Positions 32,730-43,566 of a stretch of DNA of 64,000 nt are shown here, piece after piece (the stretch's first letter is position 1; every line of letters starts with the position of its first letter). The DNA comes from Dermacentor variabilis (taxonomy: Eukaryota > Arthropoda > Arachnida > Ixodida > Ixodidae). The DNA is taken from the NCBI RefSeq assembly GCF_050947875.1, contig NC_134573.1, forward strand, positions 37,937,615 to 38,001,614, given 5' to 3'. The notes beneath the pieces are model-generated. The model was not told the origin of the DNA, ran no database searches, and saw nothing but the letters and a program-made list of their open reading frames with translations. A program made the position numbers and the translations under genes.

Positions 32730-34148
32730 TAGCGACAGTGAGCGACGACGTGGACAAGATGAATGGCTGGTAGTTGTCGTCGGGCGCTAGGTCGGCGACA
32801 TAGCCGACGGGGGGCCGTAATATGGACGGTTGGACTAGCTTGCCACGGGTGGTGCAGCGCTAAGCGGCTGCGCACGATTACAAAACGTGCGATGTGGCCG
32901 GCGTAGGCGCACGCAAAGCATATTTGCCGGTTGTCGGGAGTGCGCCACGGGCTCGCCAGGGCAGGTCCCATCCATGTTACAGGACGTGTTTTAAGAGGCG
33001 GCTGCTGACATGACTGCACGGGAGGCGGCAGTCGGAGCCTGGGCGCGAAGTCGGCAGAACGGAAAGACATGCCCCGTTGTTAGAGCACATCTGTTAGAGC
33101 GTTGTTACTATGCCCCTTTTTTAGAGCACATTTTTTTTTTTCATTTGCGTCGCATGGTTCGCCATGCTCACTTTTGTGTAAATGGCATTTGTAAACAATG
33201 ATGTACTACCTTTGCGGTGGCTAACGCTGCGCAAAAGCCAATGCGGCGGCCTGCGGCTTCGTCAAGCTGCCCACGTGGCAGCTTTTTCTGCATGCCCCTC
33301 GCGTCACGTACTGATGCAAGTAAACATTATTGCCAATGTCATTGTCATACTTCAAGACAGTGGCTGGGTCCTGGCGATGACTTCAGCGTAGCTAAGTGGT
33401 GCAACCACCGAGACCTGTTGGGGCGGCACAGTCATTTCAGCGTAGCTTAGTGGTGCAGGCACAAGAAGATGTTAGCTCTGGTCCGGCAAGACCTCGCGAT
33501 TTCCCGCTCGATCGTGCAACGGAGCGGAGGCATAAAATTCGAAGTGGGCTGTTGAGGATGCGGCTGAGCGAAGGATATCAAGGAGCACTGGCGTGCAACT
33601 TCCGCCCGAACTAACGCTTTCATTTCAGTGAGCAACGCTGACTTGTCGAAGGTGGTAGCCAAACCAGCAATGATGTTGTCACGTGAGGAAAGGCGTAGTG
33701 TGAAAAAGTGATGCCTGCGTAGCGCCTAGTAGCTTTGGCATAGAGTGATGATATCTGTCACGAACTGCGGATTCTTGGCAAGTAGCATGTTGAAAGCATC
33801 GCCCTCTATCCCTTTTAAAACATTTCGTATTTACGACATTTTAAAGACATTTCTGATGTACAAATCTAGTACATCTTCAATGTTGATGGTAAATGATTCT
33901 CCCGGCTGCTGTGCACATTCTCGCAAACGCGATTCCGCTCGCAGCTTGCGCACTGCAGGGTGACCAAACACCGCCACTAAAGAGGCCTTGAACGAGGACC
34001 ACGTAGGAAAGTAAGTATTTTGCTTGTTGTACCAGAGACTGGCGACAACCGCGAGATAGAAGAGATTGTTGCTCAGTTTGGCGGGATCGTCCCATTTGTG
34101 GTCGGCGCTTACCCTTTAATATGTTGTCAGCCCGTGCTCGACGTCGGT
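32730..34148 (-). pseudogene. Gypsy A gag (main part)
   Basis: In minus order: a capsid-like block near 34100-33870 with HPAVRKLRAE, an NC-proximal stretch at 33662-33447 with VRAEVARQ, then a small in-frame duplication of APLSYAE, and a zinc-knuckle region at 33070-32729 with CFACAYAGHIARF (CX2CX4H, the last Cys changed to Val). An unrelated segment of about 300 bp sits at 33068-33365. Several frameshifts. Gag would form the particle shell and bind RNA. Confidence 0.7.
33068..33365. other. Insertion of unknown origin inside gypsy A gag
   Basis: This segment has no counterpart in the gag of B or D. It is marked by repeated TTAGAGC words at its left end (near 33080, 33100 and 33120) and a T run. 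No coding sequence or clear ends. It may be a small non-autonomous element. Confidence 0.4.
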
Positions 34149-34155
34149 GTCGTTC
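34149..34155. repeat. Target-site duplication of RTE copy 2 (left)
   Basis: GTCGTTC occurs directly before the ATC tail and again at 35676-35682 just after the 5' end of the LINE. Joining the flanks at one copy restores gag-like sequence. Confidence 0.85.
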
Positions 34156-35675
34156 ATCATCATCATCATCAGCCTCGTTACGCTCACTGCAGGGCAAAGG
34201 CCTCTCCCATACTTCTCCAACAACCCCGGTGATGTACTAATTGTGGCCATGCCGTCCCTGCAAACTTCTTAATCTCATCCGCCCACCTAACTTTCTGCCG
34301 CCCCCTGCTACGCTTCCCTTCCCTTGGGATCCAGCACGTAACCCTTAATGACCATCGGTTATCTTCCCTCCTCATTACATGTCCTGCCCATGCCCATTTC
34401 TTTTTCTTGATTTCAACTAAGATGTCATTAACTCGCGTTTGTTCACTCACCCAATCTGCTCTTTTCTTATCCCTTAACGTTACACCTATCATTCTTCTTT
34501 TCATAGCTCGTTGCGTCGTCCTCAATTTGAGTAGAACCCTTTTCGTAAGCCTCCAGGTTTCTGCCCCGTAGGTGAGTACTGGTAAGACACAGCTATTATA
34601 TACTTTTCTCTTGAGGAATAATGGCAACCTGCTGTTTATGATCTGAGAAAGCCTGCCAAACGCACCCCAGCCCATTCTTATTCTTCTGATTATTTCTGTC
34701 TCATGATCCGGATCCGCCGTCACTACCTGCCCTAAGTAGACGTATTCCCTTACGACATCCAGTGCCTCACTGCCTATAGTAATTTGCTGTTCTCTCCCGA
34801 GACTGTTAAACATTACTTTAGTTTTCTGCAGATTAATTTTTAGACCCACTCTTCTGCTTTGCCTCTCCAGGTCAGTGAGCATGTATTGCAATTGGTCCCC
34901 TGAGTTACTAAGCAAGGCAATATCATCAGCGAATCGCAAGTTACTAAGGTATTCTCCATTACCTTTTATCCCCAATTCTTATCCCCAATACCTCCTGTAA
35001 ACACGCTGTGAATAGCATTGGAGAGATCGTATCTACCTGCCTGACGCCTTTCTTTATTGGGATTTTGTTGCTTGCTTTATGGAGGACTACGGTGGCTGTG
35101 GAGCCGCTATACATATCTTTCAGTATTTTTACATACGGCTCGTCTACACCCTGATTCCGTAATGCCTCCATGACTGCTGAGATTTCGACAGAATCAAACG
35201 CTTTCTCGTAATCAATGAAAGCTATATATAAGGGTTGGTTATATTCCGCACATTTCTCTATCACCTGATTGATAGTGTGAATATGATCTATTGTTGAGTA
35301 GCCTTTACGGAATCCTGCCTGGTCCTTTGCTTGACAGAAGTCTAAGGTGTTCCTGATTCTATTTGCGATTACCTTAGTAAATAGTCTGTAGGCAACGGAC
35401 AGTAAGCTGATCGGTTTGTAATTTTTCAAGTCTTTGGCGTCCCCTTTCTTATGGATTAGCATTATGTTAGCGTTCTTCCAAGATTCCGGGACGCTCGAGG
35501 TCATGAAGCATTGCGTATACAGGGTGGCCAGTTTCTCTAGAACAATCTGTCCACCATCCTTCAACAAATCTTCTGTTACCTGATCCTCCCCAGCTGCCTT
35601 CCTCCTTTGCATATCTCCCAAGGCTTTCTTTACTTCATCCGGCGTTACCTTTGGGATTTCGAATTCCTATAGACT
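34156..35675 (-). mobile_element. RTE LINE copy 2, 5'-truncated, inside gypsy A
   Basis: Same family as 304-2490, beginning in the linker just upstream of RT and ending in an ATC-repeat tail at 34156-34170. A 7-bp target duplication (GTCGTTC) brackets it. It lies in the sense orientation within gypsy A gag, so it is younger than A. Confidence 0.92.
34184..35621 (-). pseudogene. RTE reverse transcriptase, copy 2
   Basis: Two open pieces. 35621-34959 holds the early RT blocks (AFDSVEISAVMEAL, IPIKKGVRQVDTISP). 34975-34184 holds FADDIALLSNS and a C-terminal region complete with VLTYGAETW and KRRMIGVTLRDKKRADW, which copy 1 lacks. The break at about 34975-34990 is a small deletion plus a local repeat of ATCCCCAA, which shifts the frame. 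The nuclease domain is absent because of 5' truncation. Confidence 0.88.
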
Positions 35676-35682
35676 GTCGTTC
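35676..35682. repeat. Target-site duplication of RTE copy 2 (right)
   Basis: GTCGTTC, an identical partner of 34149-34155. Confidence 0.85.
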
Positions 35683-35850
35683 GCGCCACTGAAAATGACA
35701 GGGTTCGTGTGGCGAGGCACACCAGAGCACAGTACCAACTGAGGTGGCGTTTGCTGGGATGCCTTATCAGGCGTAGTTGAGCGTAGGGTGCGGGCTCGAA
35801 GTTCCAGAATTGACGTTGCAGGCAGAAACAACCCCCCCCCCCCCTCTGAA
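35683..35850 (-). pseudogene. Gypsy A leader and 5' end of gag
   Basis: Between the 5' LTR and the RTE insertion. It begins with a run of 13 C (G on the minus strand) at 35832-35844 next to the LTR and continues with gag-like sequence that joins, across the LINE, to the part at 34148. The G run sits where the primer-binding site is expected, which is therefore not identifiable. Confidence 0.55.
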
Positions 35851-35987
35851 TGTAAAGGTGTTTATTAGTCACCGGTATTTTGGACCGACCGTTAGAGCTG
35901 GGCACGGACTCTCAACACGAGATGCGTTTCCCGGAAACGGCACTGGAGGGCATGGCCCGTTATAGCGCTCTTCTGCGATATATATAT
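35851..35987 (-). repeat. 5' LTR of gypsy A
   Basis: Aligns with 28304-28435 through GGGCCATGCC/GGGCCATTCT, CTCGTG(T/C)TGAGAGTCCGTGC and ACTAATAAACACC/ACCAATAAACCGC. It ends TACA next to the leader. Its outer end meets the 5' LTR of gypsy B with no spacer that can be recognised. Confidence 0.75.
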
Positions 35988-36140
35988 TGTACTGTAAACT
36001 AAGGAGTAGTGGGGCTGTGGCTGAGAGAGAGAACGACGACGAGGGAGACAAACCTTATTTCGGTGTTCGATCGGCTGTATTACCTGTCGCTGCTCTATCA
36101 TTCTAGTCGCGAACTCCTACTGCTCAAAGTGCTTCACGAA
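35988..36140 (+). repeat. 5' LTR of gypsy B
   Basis: Starts TGTACTGTAAACTAAGGAG and ends near TGCTTCACGA; it pairs with 46347-46500. Contains a GAGAGAGAGAACG stretch. Immediately downstream AGAAGGTGCTGAACC occupies the primer-binding-site position. Confidence 0.8.
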
Positions 36141-36211
36141 ATTCGATAGAAGGTGCTGAACCTTTTGTCAGCCTGGAACTCCGAAGCCGCACGATCCCTG
36201 TCACATCTCCC

Positions 36212-37468
36212 ATGCCTGAGGAAACTAGTCCTACCGATTACACCCCAGGTACCGCCTCCGGTAGTCTGTCCTGGTGCGCCATGACAACGGGATCCTCCCA
36301 TATTCTATGGCACTGACGATCATGACGTAGATTGCCCACAACAAATGGACGGAAGCTGACAAGCTTGGTTGCGTACCATTCTACCTATCCGGGGTCGCCC
36401 ATCTTTGGTTCCGCAACCATGAGGCTGACTTTTTCACGTGGACAGCATTCCGAACGACACTTCAAGAAGTCTTCGGTCACCCTGCTGTGCGCAAACTTCG
36501 GGCTGAACAACAGCTTCGCTGTCGTTCCCAACAAAAGGACGAAACATTTACGAGCTGCATTGAAGATGTAGTTGATATTTGCCGGCGTATCAACACAGAT
36601 ATGACCGAATATGACAAGGTCAAGAACATCTTTCAAGGCATAGAAGATGACGCCTTCCAAGTGCTCTTGGCAAAGAATCCTCAGGCGCTCAACGACCTTA
36701 TAACGCTTTGCCAGAGCTATGAGGTGCTGCGCAAGCAACGGCTTTCTACGCCCCGCGCTCTCGCTCCAGACGTCGCGCTTTCAGCTCTGAGTGATGGCGT
36801 CAGTGCTACTCATGTCAGTTCAGGAATGTTAGATCAAATCAAGCAATCTGTACGAGAAGAAGTGGCACGTCAACTCTCTTGTGCCAGTCACTCCAGCGTG
36901 AGAGTCGCCCTTGTCTCCCGGTCTCCGTCAGGTGGTACAAAAACAAGTCACTAACGCCGTACCACTGGCCCATCAACCGCCTCCTTCACCCCTTCCACTT
37001 ACGTACACTGCCGTTGTCGTTAATCCAAGGCCTCCGTCTGCAGTCACTCAACCCAGACTTACCAGCGCCTTTCCCTCATCTCCGCAAGCGGCTGCAACAT
37101 ATGCACCTCCAAGCAGCTACTGGCCGTCACAGCAGCCCGTCCGCCCACCTCGCCAATATTTCCATTAGTCTCCGCCCGCAGTTCTCAATCCGTGGCGCAC
37201 CCATGACAACCGGCCTATCTGTTATTCGTGCAGCCTACCTGGGCATGTAGCACGGCTTTGTCGTTGGCGCGGATGGTATCCTTCAGATTCTCCGAGGGCA
37301 CAAACGAACGGTTTCGACTCTCCGACCCGTTCCACTTCTGCCGCTCAGCCCTCCGAAACCTCGCCTTCTGCTTCCTGAACCTTCAATACCCGTCGGTCTC
37401 CGTCTACCCGTCGGCGTTCTCTGTCGCCGCTTATCCGTCGCCCTGAAGCTATCCGAGAGGAAATCTAA
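36212..37468 (+). pseudogene. Gypsy B gag
   Basis: Starts with MPEETSPTDYTPG-like sequence at 36212. A stop and frameshift precede the long open frame 36487-36954, which has CIEDVVDICRRINTDM, FQGIEDDAFQVLLAKNPQ and REEVARQLS. After another shift there is proline-rich sequence and a zinc-knuckle remnant (near 37215-37260). The terminal stop (37466) is preceded by GGAAATC, at the same place as GGAAAAC in gypsy D. Gag would build the particle. Confidence 0.75.
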
Positions 37469-37509
37469 GGGCCACAGTTCCACAGGCAAGAACTGCGATC
37501 TGAACAAAC

Positions 37510-37514
37510 TCCTC
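37510..37514. repeat. Possible 5-bp target duplication of RTE copy 3 (left)
   Basis: TCCTC before the LINE tail matches TCCTC at 38468-38472. Because the left flank runs into CTC-repeat sequence, the duplication is only suggestive. Confidence 0.5.
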
Positions 37515-38467
37515 CTCCTCCTCATCATCATCATCAGCCTGGTTACGCCCACTGCATGGCAAAGGCCTCTCCCATACTTCTCCAACAACCCCGGTCATGT
37601 ACTAATTGTGGCCATGTCGTGGTTGCACACTTCTTAATCTCATCCGCCCACCTAACTTTCTGCCGCCCCCTGCTATGCTTCCCTTCCCTTGGGATCCAGT
37701 CCGTAACCCTTAATGACCATCGGTTATCTTCCCTCCTCATTAAATGTCCTGCTCATGCCCATTTCTTTCTCTTGATTTCAACTAAGATCTCATTAACTCG
37801 CATTTGTTCCCTCACCCAATCTGCTCTTTTCTTATCCCTTAACGTTACACCTATCATTCTTCTTTCCATAGCTCGTTGTGTCGTCCTCAATTTGAGTAGA
37901 ACGCTTTTCGTAAGCCTCCAGATTTCTGCCCCGTAGGTGAGTACTGGTAAGACACAGCTATTATATACTTTTCTCTTGAGGGATAATGGCATCCTGCTGT
38001 TCATGATCTGAGAATGCCTGCCAAACGCACCCGAGCCCATTCTTATTCTTCTGATTATTTCCGTCTCATGATCCGGATCCGCCCTCACTACCTGCCCTAA
38101 GTAGATGTATTCGCTTACGACTTCCAGTGCCTCGCTGCCTATTGTAAATTGCTGATCTCTTCCGAGACTGTTAAGCATTACCTTAGTTTTCTGCAGATTA
38201 ATTTTTAGACCCAATATTCTGCTTTGCCTCTCCAGGTCAGTGAGCATGCATTGCATTTGGTCCTCGGAGTTACTAAGCAAGGCAATATCATCAGCGAATC
38301 GCAAGTTACTAAGGTATTCTCCATTAACTTTTGTCCCCAATTCTTCCCAATTCAGGTCTCTGAATACCTCCTGTAAACACGCTGTGAATAGCATTGGAGA
38401 TATCGTATCTCCCTGCCTGACGCCTTTCTTTATTGGGATTTTGTTGCTTGCTTTATGGAGGACTACG
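37515..38467 (-). mobile_element. RTE LINE copy 3, strongly 5'-truncated, antisense inside gypsy B
   Basis: Covers the RT from just before its PIKKGVRQ-type block to the end of the protein and the ATC tail at about 37523-37536. Frames 38394-37753 and 37740-37543 are in one register, separated by a single Trp-to-stop change; FADDIALLSNSEDQ is intact. The 5' break falls at 38467, after which gypsy B protease sequence starts. Confidence 0.9.
37543..38394 (-). pseudogene. RTE reverse transcriptase fragment, copy 3
   Basis: Begins at MLFTACLQEVFRDLNWEELG and continues through FADDIALLSNS, the VLTYGAEIW segment and KRRMIGVTLRDKKRADW to the end WA. One in-frame stop near 37750 replaces a Trp in the WAWAGH block. 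Retains both segments deleted in copy 1. Confidence 0.88.
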
Positions 38468-39066
38468 TCCTCAAGACGTCATTTATTTCCTGCGAACGTC
38501 CTTGAAGTTTATGCAGAAGACATGGCCATTCATGCGCTTGCAGACACCGGAGCAGCAATATTAGTGATTTCGAACCAGCTGCGTCTTAACCTTAGAAAAG
38601 TCACGACGCCATATTCTACCATTTCATTACGTACAGCAAGCGCTGCGCCGATTGAACCCTTAGGGAAGTGTACCGTGCGTGTTGTTATAAGCGTCACTTT
38701 ATACCATGTTGGGTTCGTCGTTCTGCCTCGCTGCTCCCATGCCATGATTTTAGGATGGCACTTTCTCTCCTCTCATCATGCCGTTATAGATTGTGCCCGT
38801 CCTGAACTCGCGCTGTCGCCATTGGGCCTCAACGTTTTTGAAGATAATGATGACGCTTCCGGTCGTGTGTTCGTCACCTCCGACACCGAGATTCCTGCAT
38901 ACTCTGCCGCACTTGTACCCGTTTCCTGCGTTGGGTTTTCCGACTCCATAGTTATTTTCACGCCGTCTAAGCTTGTTGCTCGCCGTCATCTCTTCTTGCT
39001 TCCTTTTGCCCCTCTTGCGATTCGTCAATGTTCCAGCGCACTTTATGTATCGAACCTGTTTCCTTG
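38468..39066 (+). pseudogene. Gypsy B protease
   Basis: Begins right after the RTE insertion: EVYAEDMAIHALADTGAAIL with catalytic DTGA, later [18 protein letters not shown], the G-W-D/H-F-L block typical of gypsy retropepsins. The N-terminus is separated from gag by the LINE. The frame stays open to 39066 and then shifts. Confidence 0.85.
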
Positions 39067-40205
39067 ACCTGCTAGCCTGCTCCACGATGAATGTCTTGGT
39101 TATGTTGACGAAATCAAACCAAACTTCCTTTACGGTGTTCCTGACGACCGGGCTTCTCCTCCGGTTGACGCTCTGGCCCTTCATGTTTCTCCTCCCCCGC
39201 CGCCGTGTGACCCACCATTTTCCCGGTGTATTGATCCCAAGCTCACTCCAACTCAGCACGCCCAGGTCGCCGATCTCCTTGACCGCTTTCGCACTTCCAT
39301 TCGACATACAACAATCTCGCTTAGGGCGTACTTCCACTGTTGTCTATCATATTGAAACCGGCAACCGTGCGCCTTTACGCCACAGGCCGTATCGTGTGTC
39401 CGCCACGGAGCGTAGCGTCATCGCTGAGCAAGTTGGAGACATGCTACAACGCGGCGTTATACAACCTTCGCACAGTCCCTGGGCTTCTCCTGTAGTGTTG
39501 GTAAAAAAAAAAAAGATGGCACAATTCGCTTTTGCGTGGACTTCCGGCGACTCATAAGATCACCCACAATGACGTTTATACACTGCGCCGTATTGACGAC
39601 GCGCTAGACTGCCTCCAAGGCGCCGAATTCTTCTCATCTTTAGACTTACGATCCTGGTACTGGCTGACCCCAGGCAGGTATGACTCGGCCAGTGGCCGAG
39701 TGAGACCGTCCAAGAACTGCCTTCATCACACCTGACGGTTTATTTGAATTCACCGTGATGCCATTTGGCCTGTATAATATATACGCCTGCCATATTTGAA
39801 AGAATGATGGACAACATGTTGCGCGGCCTCAAATGGCAGATATGCCTGTGTTATCTGGACGACATCGTCATCTTTTCACCGGACTTTCCTTCCCACCTAC
39901 TTCGACTTGAACGCGTCCTCCAGTGCATCGCCGATGCTGGCCTCCAGCATAACTTGAGGCGTCGCTTCACTGCCCGGCTGCTGGTCATCCTCAGCCATGT
40001 CGTGTCGAAAGAAGGTGTACTCCCTGATCCGGCGAAACTACAAGCTGTTGCCCAGTTTCTGCGACCAACGACCTTGAATGAACTGCGGAACTTCATTGGG
40101 TTAGCGTCATACTTCCGCCGTTTCATCGGCAATTTCGCCACCATAACACACTTAACACAGTTTCTTCGTAGTTACCCCAACCGTTTGACCTGGTCACCGG
40201 ATTGA
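39067..40205 (+). pseudogene. Gypsy B reverse transcriptase
   Basis: Decayed first half with shifts (RPYRVSATERSVIAEQ at about 39390; a poly-A run at 39503-39514; RIDDALDCLQGAEFFSSLD at about 39590). A roughly 35-base foreign or duplicated stretch lies at about 39680-39712. The second half (39765-40205) is open with CLCYLDDIVIFSPDF, ILSHVVSKEGVLPD and ASYFRRFIGNFA. Confidence 0.82.
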
Positions 40206-40724
40206 GATGCCGCATTCACAAAGCTGCGTCGTCTCTTGACGTCACCACCGATCCTGCGCCATTTCGAGCCAAGCGCTCCAACTGAAATACATCCGGATGC
40301 CACTGGCGTCGGCCTCGGTGCCGTTCTCGCTCCGAGAAAGGCTGGCTTCGAAGAGTACGTCGTCGCCTTACCCAGTCGTGCACTCACTAAACCCGAATCA
40401 AACTATTCGGTAACAGGAAAGGAATGCCTGGCTATCATTTGGGTCATAACCAAATTCCGTCCGTATCTCTATGGACGCCCATTTGACGTGATAACTGATC
40501 ACCATTCGCTGTGCTGGCTGTCGTCCTTAAAAGAACCATCCGGTCGTCTTGCTCGATGGGCCCTTCGACTGCAGGAGTACGACATCCGAGTGCTTACGGT
40601 TCTGCCCGAAAACACTCGGATGCGGATGCCTTGTCTCGTTAGCCACTAACAGACGAGGTTAGGTCCCCGAAGGCCTCATTGTCCGAGCCTTCCCTTGCTG
40701 CCACGGACATTGGCACAGCACGTG
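40206..40724 (+). pseudogene. Gypsy B RNase H
   Basis: Open 40236-40649 with [18 protein letters not shown] (the catalytic Asp block, reading PDATG instead of TDASG), [23 protein letters not shown] (catalytic Glu block) and [17 protein letters not shown]. It then shifts near the end of the domain. Sequence stays gypsy-like to about 40720, where the foreign block begins. Confidence 0.82.
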
Positions 40725-41989
40725 AAAGGCACAGCTTGCCAGCTTTTAACAATATTGCACCAGAATCAACCGCCAGTATGCCAGCACCTAAAGAAATCGC
40801 CATGTGTCAGGTTCTGGGAAAAGTAAGAAAAGGGAGCGCGAAGCAGCCATGCCAAGAAGAGTAGGCGCATGCCTAAAAAGCTCAATCGAATGCGACATTG
40901 GCTACCTTTGTCATGAGTGCTATCATCTGCCGGTATGCAAGCATGCATTAAGTGACCAAAATTGAGTGCCTCCATTCGTTCATAGCTGGTAACAAAGTTG
41001 CCTCATATATGTAGTAAGTTATTTCTTCACAGCTTTGTAAAGAATGCTACTCATTTCCACGTAAACCCTACCTTCAATTTGTGTGTGCTGGGCTCGGGGG
41101 GCACAAGATTACGAGGAAGCGGTCATTATTATGCTGCAAAATATTTTGTTTATCGTTATTTTAATTCCCCTTCACATAGATGCAGTTTTAGTCCTAAGTA
41201 CCCTATTCATCTGAGAGTTGTACAAGTTAGATAACTTCCCAAAGCGCGACATGTCTTAAAAATTCATCAATAGATTTCATCGTTTCTACTGCCCCCTTAC
41301 AAAACTAGGTGCTCAGCGTGTGACACGCCCGGATGCTCGGTTATCAGGGACATTCAATGGTGACCTTCTCAATAGCTCTTGTCGTTTACAAAGTCCTAGA
41401 AATTGCATTAGTTCCAGGAAAACACAGCTTTAGAGCTGTAATAATTACATACAGCACAATGAATAATTAAAGTGAAAATTTTGAACAATTAGTCGTATAA
41501 CCAAGGCCTCTATCTGTATATCTTGTGTTCGCTGCGCCCTAGCACAAAGTAAAGGATGGCAACGTCCGCGTAGCCATAACCGTCACATTTTATAAATCGC
41601 CATTGGTTTGGTAAAATAACCCCATATTTTACACAAGGTGTCATATAAGGAAACCCACGCACATTCTTAACGAGAATTCCCGTTCTGAGTTAAGTGCCTC
41701 CGGCTATACATGGAGTGACATTTCATTTTTCTAGTTCTACGCTATCTCATGGCGTTGCCATTTTTAGCACTGCGCACGGGCGCGTCATCTTGCTTGGGAC
41801 GGGCTAGCGGTAGATGCTTACGCTCTGTTCTCAGGAAATTCGCCTACGACAAACATGTAATGTAAATCTCGATGGTTATAAGCAATCATCGAGAAGTTGT
41901 TTCAGCAATCACTAATGGGGTTGAAAATAACGGTTCAATTTATTTTTTGTAGTACTCTATCTCGTAAATGCTTAAAAACATAGCTACGC
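40725..41989. other. Insertion block, left part, unassigned
   Basis: No domain or clear repeat end. It lies between the broken RNase H-integrase junction of gypsy B and a Tc1-like relic. AT-rich with short frames only. Confidence 0.4.
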
Positions 41990-42549
41990 TTACCGCGTGT
42001 TGACGGGCGCCAGACCCGTGACCTGTGGTCCCACCTCATGGTGAACGTCGATTCGTCGGTTACGACGACGCGTTTCTATCCATCAACTGACCAATCTGCG
42101 TGCCCTTCAGCAAACTGGAGGCGTTTTGCCTTGTTCTCTGATCGCAGGAGTGACTTACGCGCGGCAGTGCGACTCTTCAAACCTGCCTCATAAAGGCGGC
42201 GCTTGATAGTAGTAGATGAAACTCGGCTCAGCCCAAGGTTTACTTGCAGCTCCCGGACAGACGTGGCGGGCTTGTCTGCAGCAGCTGCCACGATCGCCAT
42301 GTCTGCCTCTCCTGTTGTTACTCTTCGGCGGGCCTGCCGAGGAGCGTGTTGGATTCGTCCTCCATTTCTATAAGCCTGAATAATCCTATTTACAGTAAAT
42401 AAAGGACAATTTGTCATCGAAGCGATTGCGCATTGGGAATTTTCCCTCAAACATAAATCTATGATGCGCCCTCTTTCCTTGTCCGAGACTCTCGGCATCT
42501 TTCTCCACTTGCGGCACGAGAAAGAAATGAGGTCTCGTTGAACAGACAA
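41990..42549 (-). pseudogene. Tc1-like transposase, N-terminal fragment
   Basis: Frame 42549-42076: after SFSCRKWRKMPRVSDKERG come two helix-turn-helix segments (IIDLCLRENS...TVNRIIQAYRNGG and VRELQVNLGLSRVSSTTIKR) and the linker RLQFAEGHADW. After a stop it continues with VVVTDESTFTMRWD, carrying the first catalytic Asp, to about 41990. The second Asp and the last acidic residue are missing. Bipartite paired-like DNA-binding domains of this kind bind Tc1 ends. Dead fragment. Confidence 0.8.
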
Positions 42550-43100
42550 AATCCTTGCTGTTGCGCAGCGATAAAACGAGACGGTAGCTTCATCCCCCTA
42601 ATGACTCCGCGTTTAGTTGATCACGCAAATGATGAAGCGCTTAAAATCATGATAAGGCGCCTGATAGCTTAACAGCGCCGAATTAGTCGGGAAAAAACGC
42701 TGGAGACTGCAGGGCGGCCTGAGTGTGTAGGTTTTGGAGCCAACATTTCGGCAAGTATCAGACAGCATGCAGCACTTCAGTGGTGACTCATTACTAAAGA
42801 CGCAAAAAGTAGTCACCGTGCCGCTTTTTCGACGAATTGATAGCATGGTGTTTCAAACGTAGAGTAGGGCGTAAAATGTTTGTCAAGCGATTTCTGTGGA
42901 CAGTGCAAGAAAGCAGTTGCCGCGTATGAACAGCAACCACGGCCGCCGATGAGAATGCGAACTTCACCACAAGGCGAGCGCAACCCGGCGGTGCTGGCGC
43001 GCTCTAGTAGACGACACGGATGAGGCCGCGCCTCTGGCTGCCATTGCGCCTGCGCGTTAGTTAACCAGGAGCCCAGAAGCGGCGCTGCGCTGCGCGGAGC
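42550..43100. other. Interval without recognised genes
   Basis: GC content rises toward 43000. Nothing is assigned until the terminal inverted repeat of the THAP transposon. Confidence 0.4.
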
Positions 43101-43114
43101 GCCGGCTTAAAATT

Positions 43115-43143
43115 CCTTGATAATTTGAAAGTAGCGACACTCT
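43115..43143 (+). repeat. THAP transposon left inverted repeat
   Basis: CCTTGATAATTTGAAAGTAG followed by CGACACTCT; partner at 45722-45750 on the opposite strand with one mismatch. Confidence 0.8.
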
Positions 43144-43405
43144 TTGAACTCTGCCGCCGCCGCGCGACCTCGCCGCCTCCTCCTCGCCCCTCGCGCGTTC
43201 CCCCGCGGCAACCAGTTTTGTCCCCGTTTTTCTGCACGACGATTGGTCTCCCTGCCGTTGCCCTTGGAAACGCGCGGATCTTGAGTTTTGCTCGTGTTTT
43301 TCTTTCTCGTTCGCTCCATTTTCCTCCTGCGCACGGCTTGCTCGGCGCTTTAGCTTGGCGTAGCGAACGTTGTACGCTGTATTTCGTGCTCTATGTGCTA
43401 GCGCT

Positions 43406-43566
43406 ATGCCGGGCTGTTGTGCATATAACTGCCGCAAGAAGCCTGAAGATAGTTATGCCGTTTTTATGATACCACAAGGAAAGCGTGACTGCTTGCGCAG
43501 GAAGCAGTGGCTGCATGACATTGGCCGAAAAAACTTTGTTCCGAAAAAGAACAGCGTTGCTTGCGA
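43406..43566 (+). pseudogene. THAP-domain remnant
   Basis: MPGCCAYNCRKK at 43406 has the N-terminal C-x4-C of a THAP zinc finger, followed by FMIPQGK, the invariant-Trp stretch RRKQWLHDIGRKNFVP and SVACE, where the second zinc pair (C-x2-H) should follow. The frame is lost right after that Cys. The likely role was binding the transposon ends. Only the first 50-odd residues are present. Confidence 0.75.

Larger units (their letters stand above)
28304..35987 (-). mobile_element. Ty3/Gypsy LTR retrotransposon A, with nested insertions
   Basis: Minus-strand order: 5' LTR (35987-35851), gag (35850-32730, broken), protease (from 32729), RT, RNase H, integrase, 3' LTR (28435-28304). The two LTRs share the block GGTTTATTGGTCAC / TGTTTATTAGTCAC and ACTCTCA(A/G)CACGAG but are well diverged. 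Insertions found within it: RTE LINE (34156-35675), a gypsy E piece (31200-31908) and an unknown segment of about 300 bp (33068-33365). Gag-PR-RT-RH-IN order is that of the Ty3/Gypsy group; no env is seen. All genes are broken. Confidence 0.85.
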
